From Pelargonium cotyledonis (taxonomy: Eukaryota; Streptophyta; Magnoliopsida; Geraniales; Geraniaceae), in assembly GCA_036897625.1 (NCBI GenBank), contig JAYMTA010000354.1:1-30695 (forward strand): DNA of 30,695 nucleotides, given 5' to 3'. Shown here piece after piece: positions 1 through 11,889 of the stretch. The notes beneath the pieces are model-generated. The model worked only from the letters and a program-made list of their open reading frames with translations, searched no databases and was not told the origin of the DNA. Numbering within the stretch: position 1 is the stretch's first letter; each line of letters begins with the position of its first letter. The position numbers and the translations under genes are program-made.

Positions 1-2492
1 CCCCCCGCGCCCTCCCCAATTCCTGCCCGCCTCCCCCGCCGCATCCGAGCCCTCGACTCCGACTTAAAGGTCAATGAGAGCGTAACCAAGCTCCCTCTCC
101 AGTTTGAAAGCTCCCGCAAGCTTAGGATCGCTATTATTGGGTTTGGAAATTTTGGCCAGTTTTTGGCTAAAACCCTGGTCCGCCAAGGCCACAGCGTCCT
201 CGCCCATTCCCGATCCGACCACGCCGACACGGCCCGCAGGCTCGGAGTCGTGTTCTTCTCCGATCCTGACGATCTCTGCGAGGAGCACCCCGAAGTCATT
301 TTGCTCTGCACTGCCGTTATATCAACAGAGCAAGTCCTCAGGTCGCTTCCTCTCCAGAGATTGAAGCGGAGCACATTGTTTGTCGATGTTCTCTCTGTCA
401 AAGAGTTTGCGAAGAATCTGCTGCTCGAGGTTTTGCCTCCCGATTTCGATGTGATTTGCTCGCACCCGATGTTTGGTCCGGAGAGTGGAAAAAATGGCTG
501 GAGCGGGCTCCCTTTTGTTTACGAGAAGGTGAGGATTGGGAGCGAAGAATCTAGGGTTTCACGTTGCGAGAAGTTCCTTGACATATTTGCCGGAGAAGGT
601 TGTAAAATGGTGGAGATGAGCTGCACAGAGCATGATGTGTATGCGGCTGGGTTGCAGTTCATTACACATACCGTTGGGAGAATTTTGGGCATGTTGATGT
701 TGGAGTCGACGCCAATTAATACCAAAGGGTATGATAGTTTGTTGGATTTGGTGGAGAACACGGCCAAGGACAGTTTTGACTTGTATTATGGGTTGTTTAT
801 GTACAACAAGAATGCATTGGAGATGCTGGAGAGGTTGGATTTGGCTTTTGAAGCATTGAGGAAACAGCTTTTTGGGCAGTTGCATGATGTTGTGAGGAAG
901 CAATTGTTTGGGAGAGTGGAGAAGATGCAACCTTTGCAAGAGTATACGGCTCGCGGAAGTAGTTCTTCTAATGGAGCTGCATTTGCTTCTTCTTCAGAAG
1001 CTATGAGGTGACATTTCTGCATTTGATTGCTTCAGTTATCGTGAATTTACTTGGCTTTTGAACTATTACCACATTTCACATCAATTGAAGAGGAAATTTA
1101 ATCAAAATGAAAACTTAGAGTTTCAACCCTTTCGCCTATTCCTGTTATTTATGCTAGGGACCATCTGAATAAGATTCTTTATAAGGTGGAGATTAGTGTC
1201 TGCAGTTAACTAAATTTGGAGGTAGCTTGATGAGGACATGCATGATGAAATCCTAGGTTAAAGACATAATAGCTGATATCATAGAAAATATCTTAAGTAG
1301 ATGATCTAGGATAGTTTTTCATTTATTTGCTGCTTAGTCTTAGTTGAACTTCTAGACCTCATGAGGTTCTGTTTCAAATTACCTCTGGATATGGATAGGA
1401 AATCATATATAGAAGTCTGGTTATGTGGGCAACCACCCATTAGTGGGTAAGTTAAGCTGATACATAGATACATACCATATCAATAATTTACTTACCAAAA
1501 CTTTTGCTGAACCTACCAGAAATCAAGATGCTGCTCAACCATCTGGACACAAAGCACATATCTCCAATTGTTTTGACAACAGCTCGAAGCTCAAGATTGG
1601 CATTGTTGGATTTGGTAACTTTGGTCAGTTCCTCGCAAAAACTTTCGTTCGCCAAGGCCACACAGTTTTAGCATATTCTCGAACTGACTACTCGGATGCG
1701 GCTCGAAAGTTGGGAGTTTCTTTCTTCTTAGATGCTGATGATCTTTGTGAAGAGCATCCACAAGTTGTTCTCCTTTGCACTTCAATCCTTTCAACAGAGA
1801 AAGTCCTCAGGTCATTACCAGTTCATAGATTGAAGAGAAGTACTCTGTTTGTTGATGTACTTTCAGTGAAAGAGTTTCCAAGAAACTTGTTTCTTCAAAA
1901 TCTACCACCAGATTTTGATGTCCTCTGCACACATCCTATGTTCGGTCCTGAGAGTGGCAAAAATGGTTGGAATGGTCTTCCCTTTCTCTATGATAAGGTT
2001 AGAGTTGGAAATAACGAATCACGAATATCCAGGTGTGGTCAATTTCTTGACATTTTTGCTCGAGAGGGGTGTCGAATGGTGGAGATGTCTTGTGCAGAAC
2101 ATGATTGGTACGCAGCAGGGTCTCAGTTCATTACACATACAATGGGAAGGGTTTTGGAGAAGTTGGGTTTGGAGTCTACCCCGATTAATACAAGGGGCTA
2201 TGAGACACTTTTGAACTTGGTGGAGAATACAGCTGGAGACAGCTTTGATCTCTACTATGGATTGTTCATGTACAATATAAATGCAATGGAGCAGCTAGAG
2301 AGATTGGATCTAGCTTTTGAGTCTTTGAAGAAGCAGCTCTTTGGGCGTTTGCATGGTGTTCTCCGAAAGCAACTATTTGAGGATGCAGAAAACTTCCAGG
2401 CTTTGTGGGAAAAACCAGCTGTGCCAAAAGTAGCTCTAAAACGTTCTGAATTGGAGTCTTCTTCAGAGGCTATCAACATTCAAAGCAATTAG
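1..2492 (+). CDS. Arogenate dehydrogenase, tandem two-domain (TyrA type), 5' partial
   Basis: Oxidatively decarboxylates arogenate to tyrosine with NADP+, in plastids (known for the plant family). The frame is open from base 1, so the transit peptide and start lie outside the window. Exons are 1-1007 and 1520-2492. The junction joins AG to A to make an Arg codon and keeps the frame, giving 659 residues here. Two homologous domains follow each other. The first has the Rossmann motif GFGNFGQF at residues 47-54 and HPMFGPESG from His155. The second repeats GFGNFGQF from residue 366 and HPMFGPESG. Both carry an ITHT(V/M)GR motif. Arabidopsis TyrAAT1 has the same tandem layout. An in-frame TGA at 1009-1011 would end the first domain alone if the intron were kept. 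Family and domain calls are firm; NADP and arogenate preference come from family knowledge. Confidence 0.93.
1008..1519 (+). other. Intron between the two arogenate dehydrogenase domains
   Basis: The donor reads ATGAG|GTGACA and the acceptor CTACCAG|AAAT. Phase 2 on the left matches the single base needed on the right, so the two domains join in frame. The alternative AG at 1526-1527 would break the frame. Its 512 bases have no other coding signal. The TGA stop of the unspliced reading overlaps the donor GT. Confidence 0.85.
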
Positions 2493-3252
2493 CCTACTTT
2501 TCCTGACGTTTTGGTAAGTAATTTTAGTGTTTTATTTGTTAGTGTGGGTGTCACTTTTGATAACTATCGCTACCTTGCATTAAAGAGGTGCATTTCATTT
2601 CCATTCACTACATTCTCACAGTTGCATTTGAGTGCAAGATTTAATTGATTTGGTTTCGTTATCTGTTATGTAGGACTTTCCTGGGAGTTTTGCGGTAACT
2701 TTATTAGTGAAGTTGAATGGAAATAATGGTGGAGAAGATGCTATGGATGATCTGTGAATTGGCCAAGGGCACCAAGTGAGGACTCATTGAGGAGAGTGTA
2801 TGATAGATGGTTTTGGGATGTGTGGTGTAAAACAACGCCTTAGGAGTTAGGAGTCATGTTATTCAAGTCGAAGATTCTACAAGTAGAATTGGATGGTAAA
2901 ATAGCATGTTAAAGGAAGTGAGGAAATACAAGATTATACGGAGTATTTGTTAATTTAGATAGTTCCTCTGGAACTCCATCTTTATTTTTGATGGAGCCAG
3001 CTCTGGTGAGAAACTTTTGTAAGTTTGTTCCAATGGTTCTGTCATTACAAGAATGAAATAAAAGTACTTGTTCTTTGCATTAATGAATTGATGCTGTGTT
3101 TTTAGTCGCATAATTATATACTAAATAGTGTAGCATAGTTAATTGATTGAAGGGACTTGAACTAGTTCTTCCAGTTAATGCTTGACAGAAACTGAGCTCG
3201 TTATTGTACTAGCTTGCTTTTCGAGATCCATGGTTTTACAAGGAAGAAGAAA
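2493..3252. other. 3' UTR of arogenate dehydrogenase and convergent spacer
   Basis: The stretch holds the trailer of the arogenate dehydrogenase gene and the tail-to-tail gap to dioxygenase gene A. A likely 3' UTR intron spans 2514-2673, with donor TTG|GTAAGTA and acceptor TATGTAG|GAC. No coding potential is seen. Confidence 0.6.
3057..3062 (+). terminator. Candidate polyadenylation signal AATAAA
   Basis: A canonical AATAAA lies about 565 bases after the arogenate dehydrogenase stop and before the convergent gene A. Position and strand fit the end of that transcript; the cleavage site is not visible. Confidence 0.5.
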
Positions 3253-4635
3253 TTAAAATTTGACTGCATCTATGGGTCTCTTGCCTTGCTGGTAGTATTC
3301 AAAGTATGTTTGGGTATAGTTCTTCACATTCTTGTATAGTCTTGGTCTTGTCTCATTGATCAACCTGTTCGCCGGTCGAATTTCTGTATCAAAATCTGGA
3401 GAACAGAACATGGCCAGAGAAATCCTCTCCCTTTCTGAATTTGTCACCACCCTGTGCACTGGGCTCTTGAATAGTCCATTTGTCATTATCTGCAATAACC
3501 AAAGATCAATCTAACTATATTTTGAAGGCAAATTGGGAGTTCAAAATTAGAAGCATATTTGGTGTAAATATGCAGCAATGGTACTTAATTACCTCTGCTT
3601 GATCACCAACATTGATGAGAAGGGACTGAGGAATAATTGGAACTTTAACCCATTGATTGTTTTTCAGGAACTGAAGGCCTTCCACTTGTTTGTCTTGCAA
3701 GACAATGGTGATCGCGGAGCCGTCAGCATGGGGCTTCAGTCCAAGAACAAGATCAGGCCTTGGACATGGAGGATAGTAATTGAACCTTGCATACATTGCT
3801 GGTTGATCTCCATACTGCTCCAAAAAACAGTTCTCCTCCAAGCTCAATGACCTTGCCATGGCTTTAAGGAGGACTTCAGTTATCAGATGCAATTTTATGG
3901 TATAGTCACCTAAAACTTCCCTGCAGTTTTTAACAGCAATGAGCTTCAGATTGACTGACATACAAAGAATTATGCCATTTCTGTACACAGCCTAGTCATT
4001 TCTGTCTTATGAGAATATGGATCCATTTTACCTGAATTCTTCTGGAGTTTCTGGCCAAAAATTGATCTTTCGCTGGTTTTCTGGGCTGACTCTTAGATAC
4101 AACCGATCAGTCCAGTCAAGTACTTGATGTTCTGAAAGAATCATATCATTCCCATAACCTTCAACGTCATTGTCTTCTCTTGAATATTTCTGCTTCTCAT
4201 TCATTGGAAGTGCAAAGAATTGTTTTGCTACATCATGCACTTTGTCCAGGAACTCATCTGTTATGCCATGATTTATTGCCTGAAACTCAAAAAAGGGTTT
4301 TTTCAGTTCATCTTAAATATGGCCCATCCAGTGCTTAGAAAATTAACTGTGAAGCATGAAATCCAAGTAGAACAATAATTTGATGGATTATAATATAGAG
4401 TAGTGAAAACCTGAAAGCAACCCCAGGTGCTGAGAGCTGATTGAAGTTTCTCAAGTTCTTGTTCAGCTGTTGATGAAGAAGAAAGGAGGGCGAAATCGAT
4501 AACTGGAATCTCCTTGAGTGGAGGAGAAGAATCGATGGCTCCACCATCACCAATAGCTTCAGATATATAATTATCAGGAACTTGTTTGCTCTCAGCCAGT
4601 TCCTGGACACTTTTGAGAGTAGGAGATCCAGCCAT
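3253..4635 (-). CDS. 2-oxoglutarate/Fe(II)-dependent dioxygenase, SRG1-like, gene A
   Basis: A soluble DOXC-class oxygenase that uses 2-oxoglutarate, O2 and Fe(II) to oxidise an unknown small molecule. Exons on the minus strand are 4635-4411, 4279-4032, 3920-3593 and 3489-3253, intron phases 0, 2 and 0, giving 345 residues. The N-terminal half is DIOX_N-like (first exon ends in WGCFQ, second begins with a Gly-containing NHGI-type motif). The C-terminal half has the iron ligands His222-x-Asp224 and His279 and the co-substrate motif Arg289-x-Ser291. I chose the ATG at 4635 because the following MAGS matches the start of gene C and of the relic at 14253; an in-frame ATG at 4686 would add 17 residues. 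It is the most divergent copy in the array, with AE where the others have MQ at the end of exon 3. It looks intact; substrate unknown. Confidence 0.88.
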
Positions 4636-5190
4636 GCCCTTCCTCATAGCAACAACAAGGTACTGCTCTATCTTGGTTTCATTCAAAGCATCTCAGATTT
4701 CATTATTTATTGCTCTAGATATTTTTAATGTAATATATATACATATATATTTTGTCTAAAGTTTCATGTGAATTCTCAACAAATTCAAATTCGGTGGCTA
4801 ACTAACTGTCAACCATGTAGTGGTTAGCATATAGTAATATTTTACATGATAGTGATATCTAACTACTGAAGACCTTATAGCTATATCTAACCCTTTCAAT
4901 GTTCACAAAGTTCAACCGATTTTTTAGTTCCAACTTGCAAGCCCTTATTAACTACTAAAGTTCAATACAATAAACACATGAAAAGGTAAACTATACACTG
5001 ATAGTAATTTTTGTGTAAAAAGACACTTGAACAAAGTTTATTGAAACCAAAGCTAAGAAATAGTGGAGCCAGATCCACCAAATCACAAACAAGTAAATAA
5101 ACTTGAGTGCACAGCTCAGTTGCACATGCTAAGGATTTTATTACCTTTGCTATTAGTCTATTACAACATCAGACATAATCCCAATCAACT
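4636..5190. other. Upstream region of gene A and 3' flank of gene B
   Basis: AT-rich spacer. A run of alternating TA at about 4732-4751 lies 100 bases upstream of the chosen gene A start and could serve as a TATA element on the minus strand. Nothing else is recognised, and no protein-coding relic is seen. Confidence 0.5.
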
Positions 5191-6530
5191 TCACAATTTG
5201 ACAGTATCGAGTGCAATTTTGCCGCTCTGAAAGCATTCAAAGTTGATAGCTGCATAGTTTTTCAGTTTCCTATACTGTTGTGGTCTGTTCTTATCTATCA
5301 ACCCTTGAGCAGGTTCAATCTCTGTCTCTGGATCTGGTAAGTAAAACAATGCCACTGATATCCTATCCCTCTCTGAATTTGCAGATACTCTATGCAGTGG
5401 ACTCTTGAATATTCCATTACTAATTATCTGCATACATTGATTGGTATTGATTATTGAACACTTATCAGATTCAAATGATGTGTACTAATTCAGGTTAAAG
5501 TTCAGTGTTCTGCATTTTACCTGCATTTGATCACCTGCATTGACAACTAGAGCATGAGGAATTATAGGAACTCTAGACCATTGACCATCTCTGAGGATTT
5601 GAAGCCCTTCCACTTCTTTGTCTTGCAAGAGAACTGTGATTCCTGATCCATCTGAATGAGCCTTTGCACCAAGGACCAGGTCAGGCCTTGGGCATTTTGG
5701 GTAAAAGTTGAATCTTGCTGCCATGTACTCTTGCTCTCCGAATTGCTTCACGAAACAATCATCCTCCAAGTTCACTGACCTTGCCATGGTCTTGAGGAGA
5801 AGATCTATAATGTCCTTGACTTTTGTGGAGTACACATCCAAGATGTCTCTGCAAGATTAATGTAGTATCTCTTCATTTTTTGTGCATCAAAATCTCTGAA
5901 ATGATTTAACGAAAAAGGAAGGCTTTCGGTATAGAAGTACCTAAAATGTCTTGGCTCATGAGGCCAAAGCTTGAGCTTTCTTGAAGCTTCTGGGATTAGC
6001 GTGAGAAACAAACGATCAGACCAGTCAAGAACTTGCTTATCAGAAAGTACCGGGTCATTCCCATACCCGTCAAGTTCATCAAGTGCCCGGGAGGATTTCA
6101 GTTTTTCTTCCATTGGAAGTGCAAAGAATTGTTTGGTCACTCCCCTTACCTCGTCCAAGAACAAATCGGAAATCCCATGACCTATCACCTGTAAAAGAAC
6201 CAATTCTTGAGAATCATGTAAATATAATCATCTTTCTTTGCTGTTTGCTAAATTGCAGTGTAGAGAAGAAGAGACCTGAAAGCAACCCCATGAGCTGAGA
6301 GCTGATTTTAGTTTCTCTACTTCTTCATCTTGTTCCTTACAAGACTGTGAGGCCAAGATAGACATGAGGCTGAGATCTAGGACTGGAATTGGAATCAATG
6401 GAGGACTGGTGGGATCAAAACTGCTGTCTTGTACTCTATATCTTGGTGGTGGTTCATGACCATCCATGGACATTTCTTGGACATGCTTGGACAGTGGCAC
6501 TCCATTGCTAGATGGGTTCACAGCAGACAT
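5191..6530 (-). CDS. 2-oxoglutarate/Fe(II)-dependent dioxygenase, SRG1-like, gene B
   Basis: An intact member of the array, 355 residues. Exons on the minus strand are 6530-6276, 6188-5941, 5848-5521 and 5427-5191, with the same phases (0, 2, 0) and, for exons 2 to 4, the same lengths (248, 328, 237) as gene A. Iron ligands are His232-x-Asp234 (motif AHSDGSG) and His289; the 2-oxoglutarate motif is Arg299-x-Ser301. The N-terminus carries HVQEMSMDG followed by EPPPRY, a proline-rich stretch shared with C to F. Introns are short (87, 92 and 93 bases), the most compact of the array. The start is the first ATG of the open frame. As in the family, activity should be cytosolic, on a small-molecule substrate that cannot be read from sequence. 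Confidence 0.92.
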
Positions 6531-7323
6531 GGATTTTGATACCCTTTGGAGAAAACAAGTCTTGACACAACAGAAGATGCTTATAAATACAGTTTTGTTA
6601 GGTAAATTTTTTCCCTATTAACCTTCTATTGTTCATGGCTGTTACAATTATGATTAAATACTGTCAAAAGACAAGTTTGCCTGAGTTTTATATTTCCTCT
6701 TAACTTATTCGTGAGTGCAACTTGCTGGGTACAGATAAAAGAGTATGGTGGAAAAAACTAAGTTAGCTGGAGTCTAGACTCATTCTAAGCAAAAAAAGAA
6801 AAGAAAAAAGAGTTCAGTATTGTTGAAAATCAGAAGTGATTACCAAAGTATAGCTCTAACCCAGCTATAGATATAATTGTACGAATATTAGTTGCAAATC
6901 TATGTTTTGTACGGTAAATCTGACTCTAACCCAAAAGCTTAATCTGATAGGTGAAGACTGAAGAGCCCAACTTCTAAGAAGCGATAATACCAACGAATAT
7001 TGGACTTACATGATTCAAAATGATACTACTCATCAATCTCAATATATTTAGTTTGTTCATGAAACGCGGGACTTCAAGCAGTATGAAGAGCGGCTTGGTT
7101 ATCACACCATAGCTTTGCTGATAAATCCACATTATTTCACATACAGATTGGGTCATAGCCCTATAATCAGATCACACATTTGAGCTACATAACATTATGT
7201 TTCCTACTTTTTCTCTGAGATTCTCAGGATTCTGCATATTATAGCTCTTACAAAGAGAAGACACTTATTGGCAACAACTTTATTCCAATTCCAAATGTTG
7301 AAACTGATAAGCATAACAGCAAA
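6531..7323. other. Upstream region of gene B and 3' flank of gene C
   Basis: AT-rich spacer of about 790 bases. A TATA-like TATTTATA on the minus strand (6582-6589) lies about 50 bases before the gene B start. Short open frames here show no family resemblance. Confidence 0.45.
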
Positions 7324-8568
7324 CTATATTCTAACTGTGTCAAGTGCTACCTTCCCTTTCTGAAAACATTCATAGTTGATAGCAGCAAAGTTTTTCACAT
7401 TTCTATACAACCTTGGCCTTTTCTCATCCATCAGTTCATCAACAGGTCCAATCTCCTTATCCGGCTCGGGCTCATTAAACATGGCAACAGAAATCCTCAA
7501 CTTTTCAGAGTTTGTCAAGACCCGGTGCACCGGGCTCTTGAATATTGCATTGCTCATTATCTACATGGAGTATATGAAAAAGAACCATTTCAGTTATAAC
7601 CAAATGATATGATTCAAGTTAACCCTAGACATACCTGCATTTGGTCTCCAAGATTAACAACTAGAGCATCAGGAAGTACTGGGACTGTGACCCATCTACC
7701 ATCTTTCAGAACTTGAAGTCCTTCCACTTCCTTGTCTTGCAAGAGAACTGTGATTCCTGATCTTTCAGTGACTTGGCCATGGACTTAAGGAGACTATCCA
7801 TAATGGATTTCACATTTGTTGCATAGTCATGCAACATCTCTCTGCAAGATTATAAAACAAGGCTCACAGTTCACCATTATACAATACAAACAATAACTTT
7901 GTTTCGAATGTTTAGATACCTGAAATCATTCGGTTTTTCTGGCCAAAGATTGAGCTTTCTTTGATCTTCCGGGAATACCCGGAGAAAGAGACGATTGCAC
8001 CAATCAAACACTTGCTTCTCCGAAACTATCAAGTCAATACCATACCCTTCAACTTCATGAACAGCACGAGCGTGTTTCTTTTTTACCTCTTCGGGAAGTT
8101 CGAAGAATTTTATAGCAACCTCCCTTACTTTGTCAAGAAATGTAATTGAGATCCCATGACCTACAGCCTGGGAATCAAATCAATTTCATGAATGTTTGAA
8201 AAATGTACATCATTCTCAGCTAAAAGTTCCTGATTATGTATTTCCAGAGAGACCCATCAATTGTTGCGTATACAAGAACTGATGAAGGCGATAAAGATTC
8301 AAACTTTTCCAGAAACTAAGTGGGAAATATAAACCTGGAAGCAGCCATCAGAACTGAGAGCCAATTTCAGTTTCTCCAGCTCTTCCCCAGTGGAGAGAAG
8401 ACTGAAATCAATTACTGGAATGCTCACTGACAGAGAAGGATCTGTAAAACCGCAAATGGGTTCTTTGACAATGTACTGTGGTGGTGGCTCGTCGCCATGG
8501 ATGGACATTTCTTGGATGCTCTAGAGCAGAAACGACAAATCTGTTGCAGGAAGCAGACCCCCAGCCAT
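7324..8568 (-). pseudogene. Dioxygenase pseudogene, gene C (nonsense codon and 121-base deletion)
   Basis: The four-exon structure remains: 8568-8335, 8167-7920, 7841-7635 and 7560-7324, with usable GT and AG borders. There are two lesions. First, codon 16 is TAG (8521-8523); the relic at 14253 has AAG there in an otherwise alignable start (MAG...LL, then K or stop, then S). Second, exon 3 is 207 bases where the intact copies have 328, so 121 bases are missing. The loss covers the region from just after MAKSL to the Asp of the HxD motif, removes two iron ligands, and shifts the frame into a stop soon after. Exons 2 and 4 remain open, and exon 4 keeps SPVHRV and RIS. An internal ATG at 8508 could restart translation but cannot mend exon 3. 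It cannot make an active enzyme of this family. Confidence 0.92.
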
Positions 8569-9193
8569 GAGGTCTTGAGGTTGAAGAATCACTGTAAGGA
8601 TCAATTATTGTCCCAGTCCTGGTCATTCTGATGACTTGGATTAATGATGCTTATCTGTTAGTACTATGAGGTGTTTTGAAGGAACAAAAGACATCAACAA
8701 ATGTACAATGTTTAACCGTTTTCAGCTGATGATTTGGATTGATACCTATCTTCCACCCAAAGAAGAAAAGACAGCAACAAATGTACAAAATTTCATAGTC
8801 CAAATGTAGCAATTTCCACCATCATTTCCATTTGGATTGTTAGATATGGGTTCCACCAAATGAAATTGACCCAATATTTTCCAAACGAAATGGCATCGAG
8901 TTCTTGATACTAAGATGTCAGCAAGTGATCTTAGAGTTCTTAAAGAGCAGTCTGTTCGGATTCACAACTAGTATCAGAACTCTTGAAAGTAAGATCCCGG
9001 CAAGTGATCTCAGAGTTCACTTAATATGCTAAAACACCAAATGTTATAGATCAGAACTTGAAACAAAGCATTTCTTGTTATTCAATCCAGAGACCAATTC
9101 ACTTCACCAATATACTTATATTGTCCAAGATTTATTATTTTCTGGGTTTCAACCAGAAAGCTGCACATTTTCAATGAAAATGTGTTTTAGGAA
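8569..9193. other. Spacer between gene C start and gene D end; duplicated elsewhere
   Basis: The segment carries sequence that recurs at about 14254-15180 and partly at 11518-11880. Examples are the leader of gene C (AGGTTGAAGAATCACTGTA), the GACATCAACAAATGTACAATG motif, and GAAATGGCATCGAGTTCTTG. It is non-coding and acts as a marker of the duplication unit. TTTATT at 9131-9136 reads AATAAA on the minus strand and may be the gene D polyadenylation signal. Confidence 0.7.
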
Positions 9194-10947
9194 CTAGCAT
9201 GGAACTGGAATTACATAGTAAAGCCTGACTGTGTCAAGTGCAACTATGCCTTTCTGATAGCATTCATAGTTGATGTGCCCATAATTTTTGACATTTCTGT
9301 AAATCCTCGGTCTCTTCTCGTCCACCAACCCATCCACTGCCCCAATCTCTCTCTCTGGATCTGGCTCATGAATAACAGCCAGAGACATTCTCATCTTCTT
9401 TGTGTTAGTAACCGCCCTGTGCAACGGACTTCTGAATATCCCGTTACTCATTATCTGCATCCATCAACAAACCATAAAACGTGCGAGTAGTGAGTTCAAT
9501 TCTTGAACTTTGTATCCCTTTTGTTTACTGTCATACTCAAATATTTAATAAATGTACCTGCATTTGATCACCAAGATTGACAACAAGAGCATGAGGAATT
9601 ACTGGAACTCTAACCCAGTGACCATCTTGTAGGATTTGGAGACCTTCCACTTCTTCATCTTGCAAAAGAACTGTGATTCCCGATCTATCTGTATGAGCTT
9701 TGACACCAAGAACAAAATCCGGTCTTGAACATGGTGGATAGAAGTTGAACCTTGTTTCCATCAATGATCTGTCTCCAAACTGGCCAGAGAAGCTAGTCTC
9801 TTCCAAACTCAATGACCTTGCCATGGCCTTGTATATAATGTCTAAAAAGGACTTCATCTTGGTTGCAAATTCATCTATGATCTCTCTGCAAGAAACAATC
9901 AACTTTGATGGTGTTCTTGTTCATTACCAAAATGCATTTTCATTAGTATTCAACATACATGAGAATGAAGTGAGTACCTAAAATCATTTGGATTCTGTGG
10001 CCAAAGATGAAGCTTTCGACGATCTTCAGGAAATATCTTGAGAACCAAGCGTTGAGACCAATCAAGAACTTGCTTCTCTGAAACTATCGTGTCACTTCCA
10101 TAACCTTCGGAGTCATTAACTGCTCGAAAGTATTTCTGTTTTTCCTCCATTGGAAGTTCAAAGAGCTGTTTCGCAACTCCGCGCACCTTATCAAGGAATG
10201 GATTTGGAATTCCATGACCTATTGCCTAATTTTCAAGAAAATAAATGTTCACAATTTGATTTTTATCAAAACCATTTTACGATACATGAAAAGCACAAGG
10301 AAAAAAACTCTATGTAAAAACACACCAATTATCACTAACTACTTTCTAGCAATACAAATTATCTACTGATATTGAGCAACTATTGTAGTAATTGCTAGGG
10401 AAACATGACAGAATGATTAATGGACGTGACACAGCATAGTTTGTGACTTTGGGTCCAGAGAAGAGAAAAAATACTGTTCATGGAAGAGAAAAGAGTTGGT
10501 GACTTGTTGGATATCATTCAAGCCTTCTAAATGAAGAAACAATAGTACAGAAGAAAACAAAAATCCAACAAAATTCAATACATAAACTTGAGAGCAGTAG
10601 AAAATCTGAAGATTGATAAACCAGAAGCAACAATCTTGTAAAACATCATCAAATTTAGGAAAAAAAAGGGGATGAGGCTTGATCAGGGAAAAGAAAACCT
10701 GAAAGCAGCCACCAGAGTTACTGAGAGCCAATCTTAGCTTCTCCAGCTCAGAGTGGACTTGTTGAGGAGAAAGTGATGAATCTTGAGAGAAAAGACTTAT
10801 GTCAATAAGAGGAAATGAGCCCAGAGGAGGAGATGGGTCTACAGATCCAAAAGAGCTCTCCTTGACCACATATTGTGGTGGTGGTTCATCACCATTGATG
10901 GACATAGCATGCACATCATTGCACACCTTGTCTTCAACAGAGGCCAT
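9194..10947 (-). CDS. 2-oxoglutarate/Fe(II)-dependent dioxygenase, SRG1-like, gene D (stop-loss extension)
   Basis: Exons on the minus strand are 10947-10699, 10225-9978, 9885-9558 and 9454-9194, giving 361 residues. Iron ligands are His230-x-Asp232 (AHTDRSG) and His287; the co-substrate motif is Arg297-x-Ser299. The start is the ATG of MASVEDK, which is shared with E and F; an upstream in-frame ATG at 11028 would add 27 residues but is not conserved in F. The normal stop is lost: E and F end in CTT TAG, whereas D reads CTT TAC and continues for eight residues (YYVIPVPC) to a TAG. The exon 3 protein is nearly the same as in F. Intron 1 is the longest of the array (473 bases). The catalytic core is intact, so activity is likely unless the tail disturbs folding. 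Substrate unknown. Confidence 0.9.
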
Positions 10948-11889
10948 GGAGCTGCACTTTTGGAGATCTATGGAGCTGATGGGAAACTGGGAAATATGCC
11001 AGAACTGTAGCTGTGCAACACTGTGCATCCCTTAGAAAACATAAATCTATATATTAATACATATGGCAGTCATGCACTCTTGATATATCAGATCATTCTC
11101 TCTTTAGAAATGAAAGTCATTTTTCATGCTATGATTAAAGATTGTTTAGTAATGAAAATAATTTTAAAGGAAGCATTTTAAAGGTTAATTACCTTGGCCT
11201 TGAACTGTTGACCATCCTCCATCTTGTTTTAGGTTAATTGGTGGATAATATGTATAGTAACAAAAGTATTAACAAGTGCAAAACAATAGAAAAAAATAAA
11301 TTCTAGAAGAACTGCAGGGTTTTGAGCAGACAGAATTTCCTGTAAGTGAGTGTTTTCTTGAATTTAGATGGAATGATATAATTTCAAATTGTTGTCTCTT
11401 GCATAGTGTAAGATATAAAACAAAACTGATTTATTATTTAAAACACATAATCACTACTTGTTTTAAAATTCATCACCTAACTTTTTCATATAATCAATTA
11501 AACAGAATATTTCATTGTCAAAATGAAGCAATTTCCACCACCATTTCCATTTACTGGTTTGGATTGACACATATGGCTTCCACCAAATGAACTTGACCCA
11601 TGTGATCCCAGCAAATGATCTCAGAACTCTTGGGAGTAACATCAGTAATGCTCAAATATGCTAAAACACCAAATGTTAGAGATCAAAACTTGAAACAAAA
11701 CATTTCTTGTTATCCAATCCAGAGATCAATTCACTTCACCATACATTTATTTATTTATTTTATATAGGCTTCACCATACATTTACTGTCCAAGACTTATT
11801 ATTTTCTGAGTTTCAATCAGAAAGTTGCACATTTTCAATGACAATATGAAAATGTGTTTTTGGAACTAGAATGGAACTGAAAATACATA
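10948..11889. other. Upstream region of gene D and 3' flank of gene E
   Basis: The first 150 bases upstream of gene D resemble the same region of gene E (for example AAAACATAAATCTATA and TATATCAGATCATTCTCTCT), so the two share a proximal promoter. Further out, ATTTTAAAGGAAGCATTTT at about 11162-11180 recurs upstream of gene F at 17222-17240. From about 11518 the sequence resembles the 3' flanks of D and F. No coding frame is supported. Confidence 0.6.
11731..11784. repeat. Short direct duplication in the gene E 3' flank
   Basis: The string CTTCACCATACATTTA occurs twice here, about 38 bases apart, with ATTT repeats (TTATTTATTTATTTT) between. D and F flanks have one copy. It looks like a local slippage or insertion event. 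Confidence 0.6.

Noticed and set aside
163-1011. A stand-alone single-domain arogenate dehydrogenase starting at the ATG at 163
   Set aside because: The frame is open and family-like upstream to base 1, including the start of the Rossmann motif at 139, so 163 is an internal Met. The TGA at 1009 lies in a good splice donor.
8299-8508. A short intact first exon of gene C starting at 8508
   Set aside because: The alignable start is at 8568, with an in-frame TAG at codon 16. The 8508 ATG is an internal Met that all relatives of that region keep.
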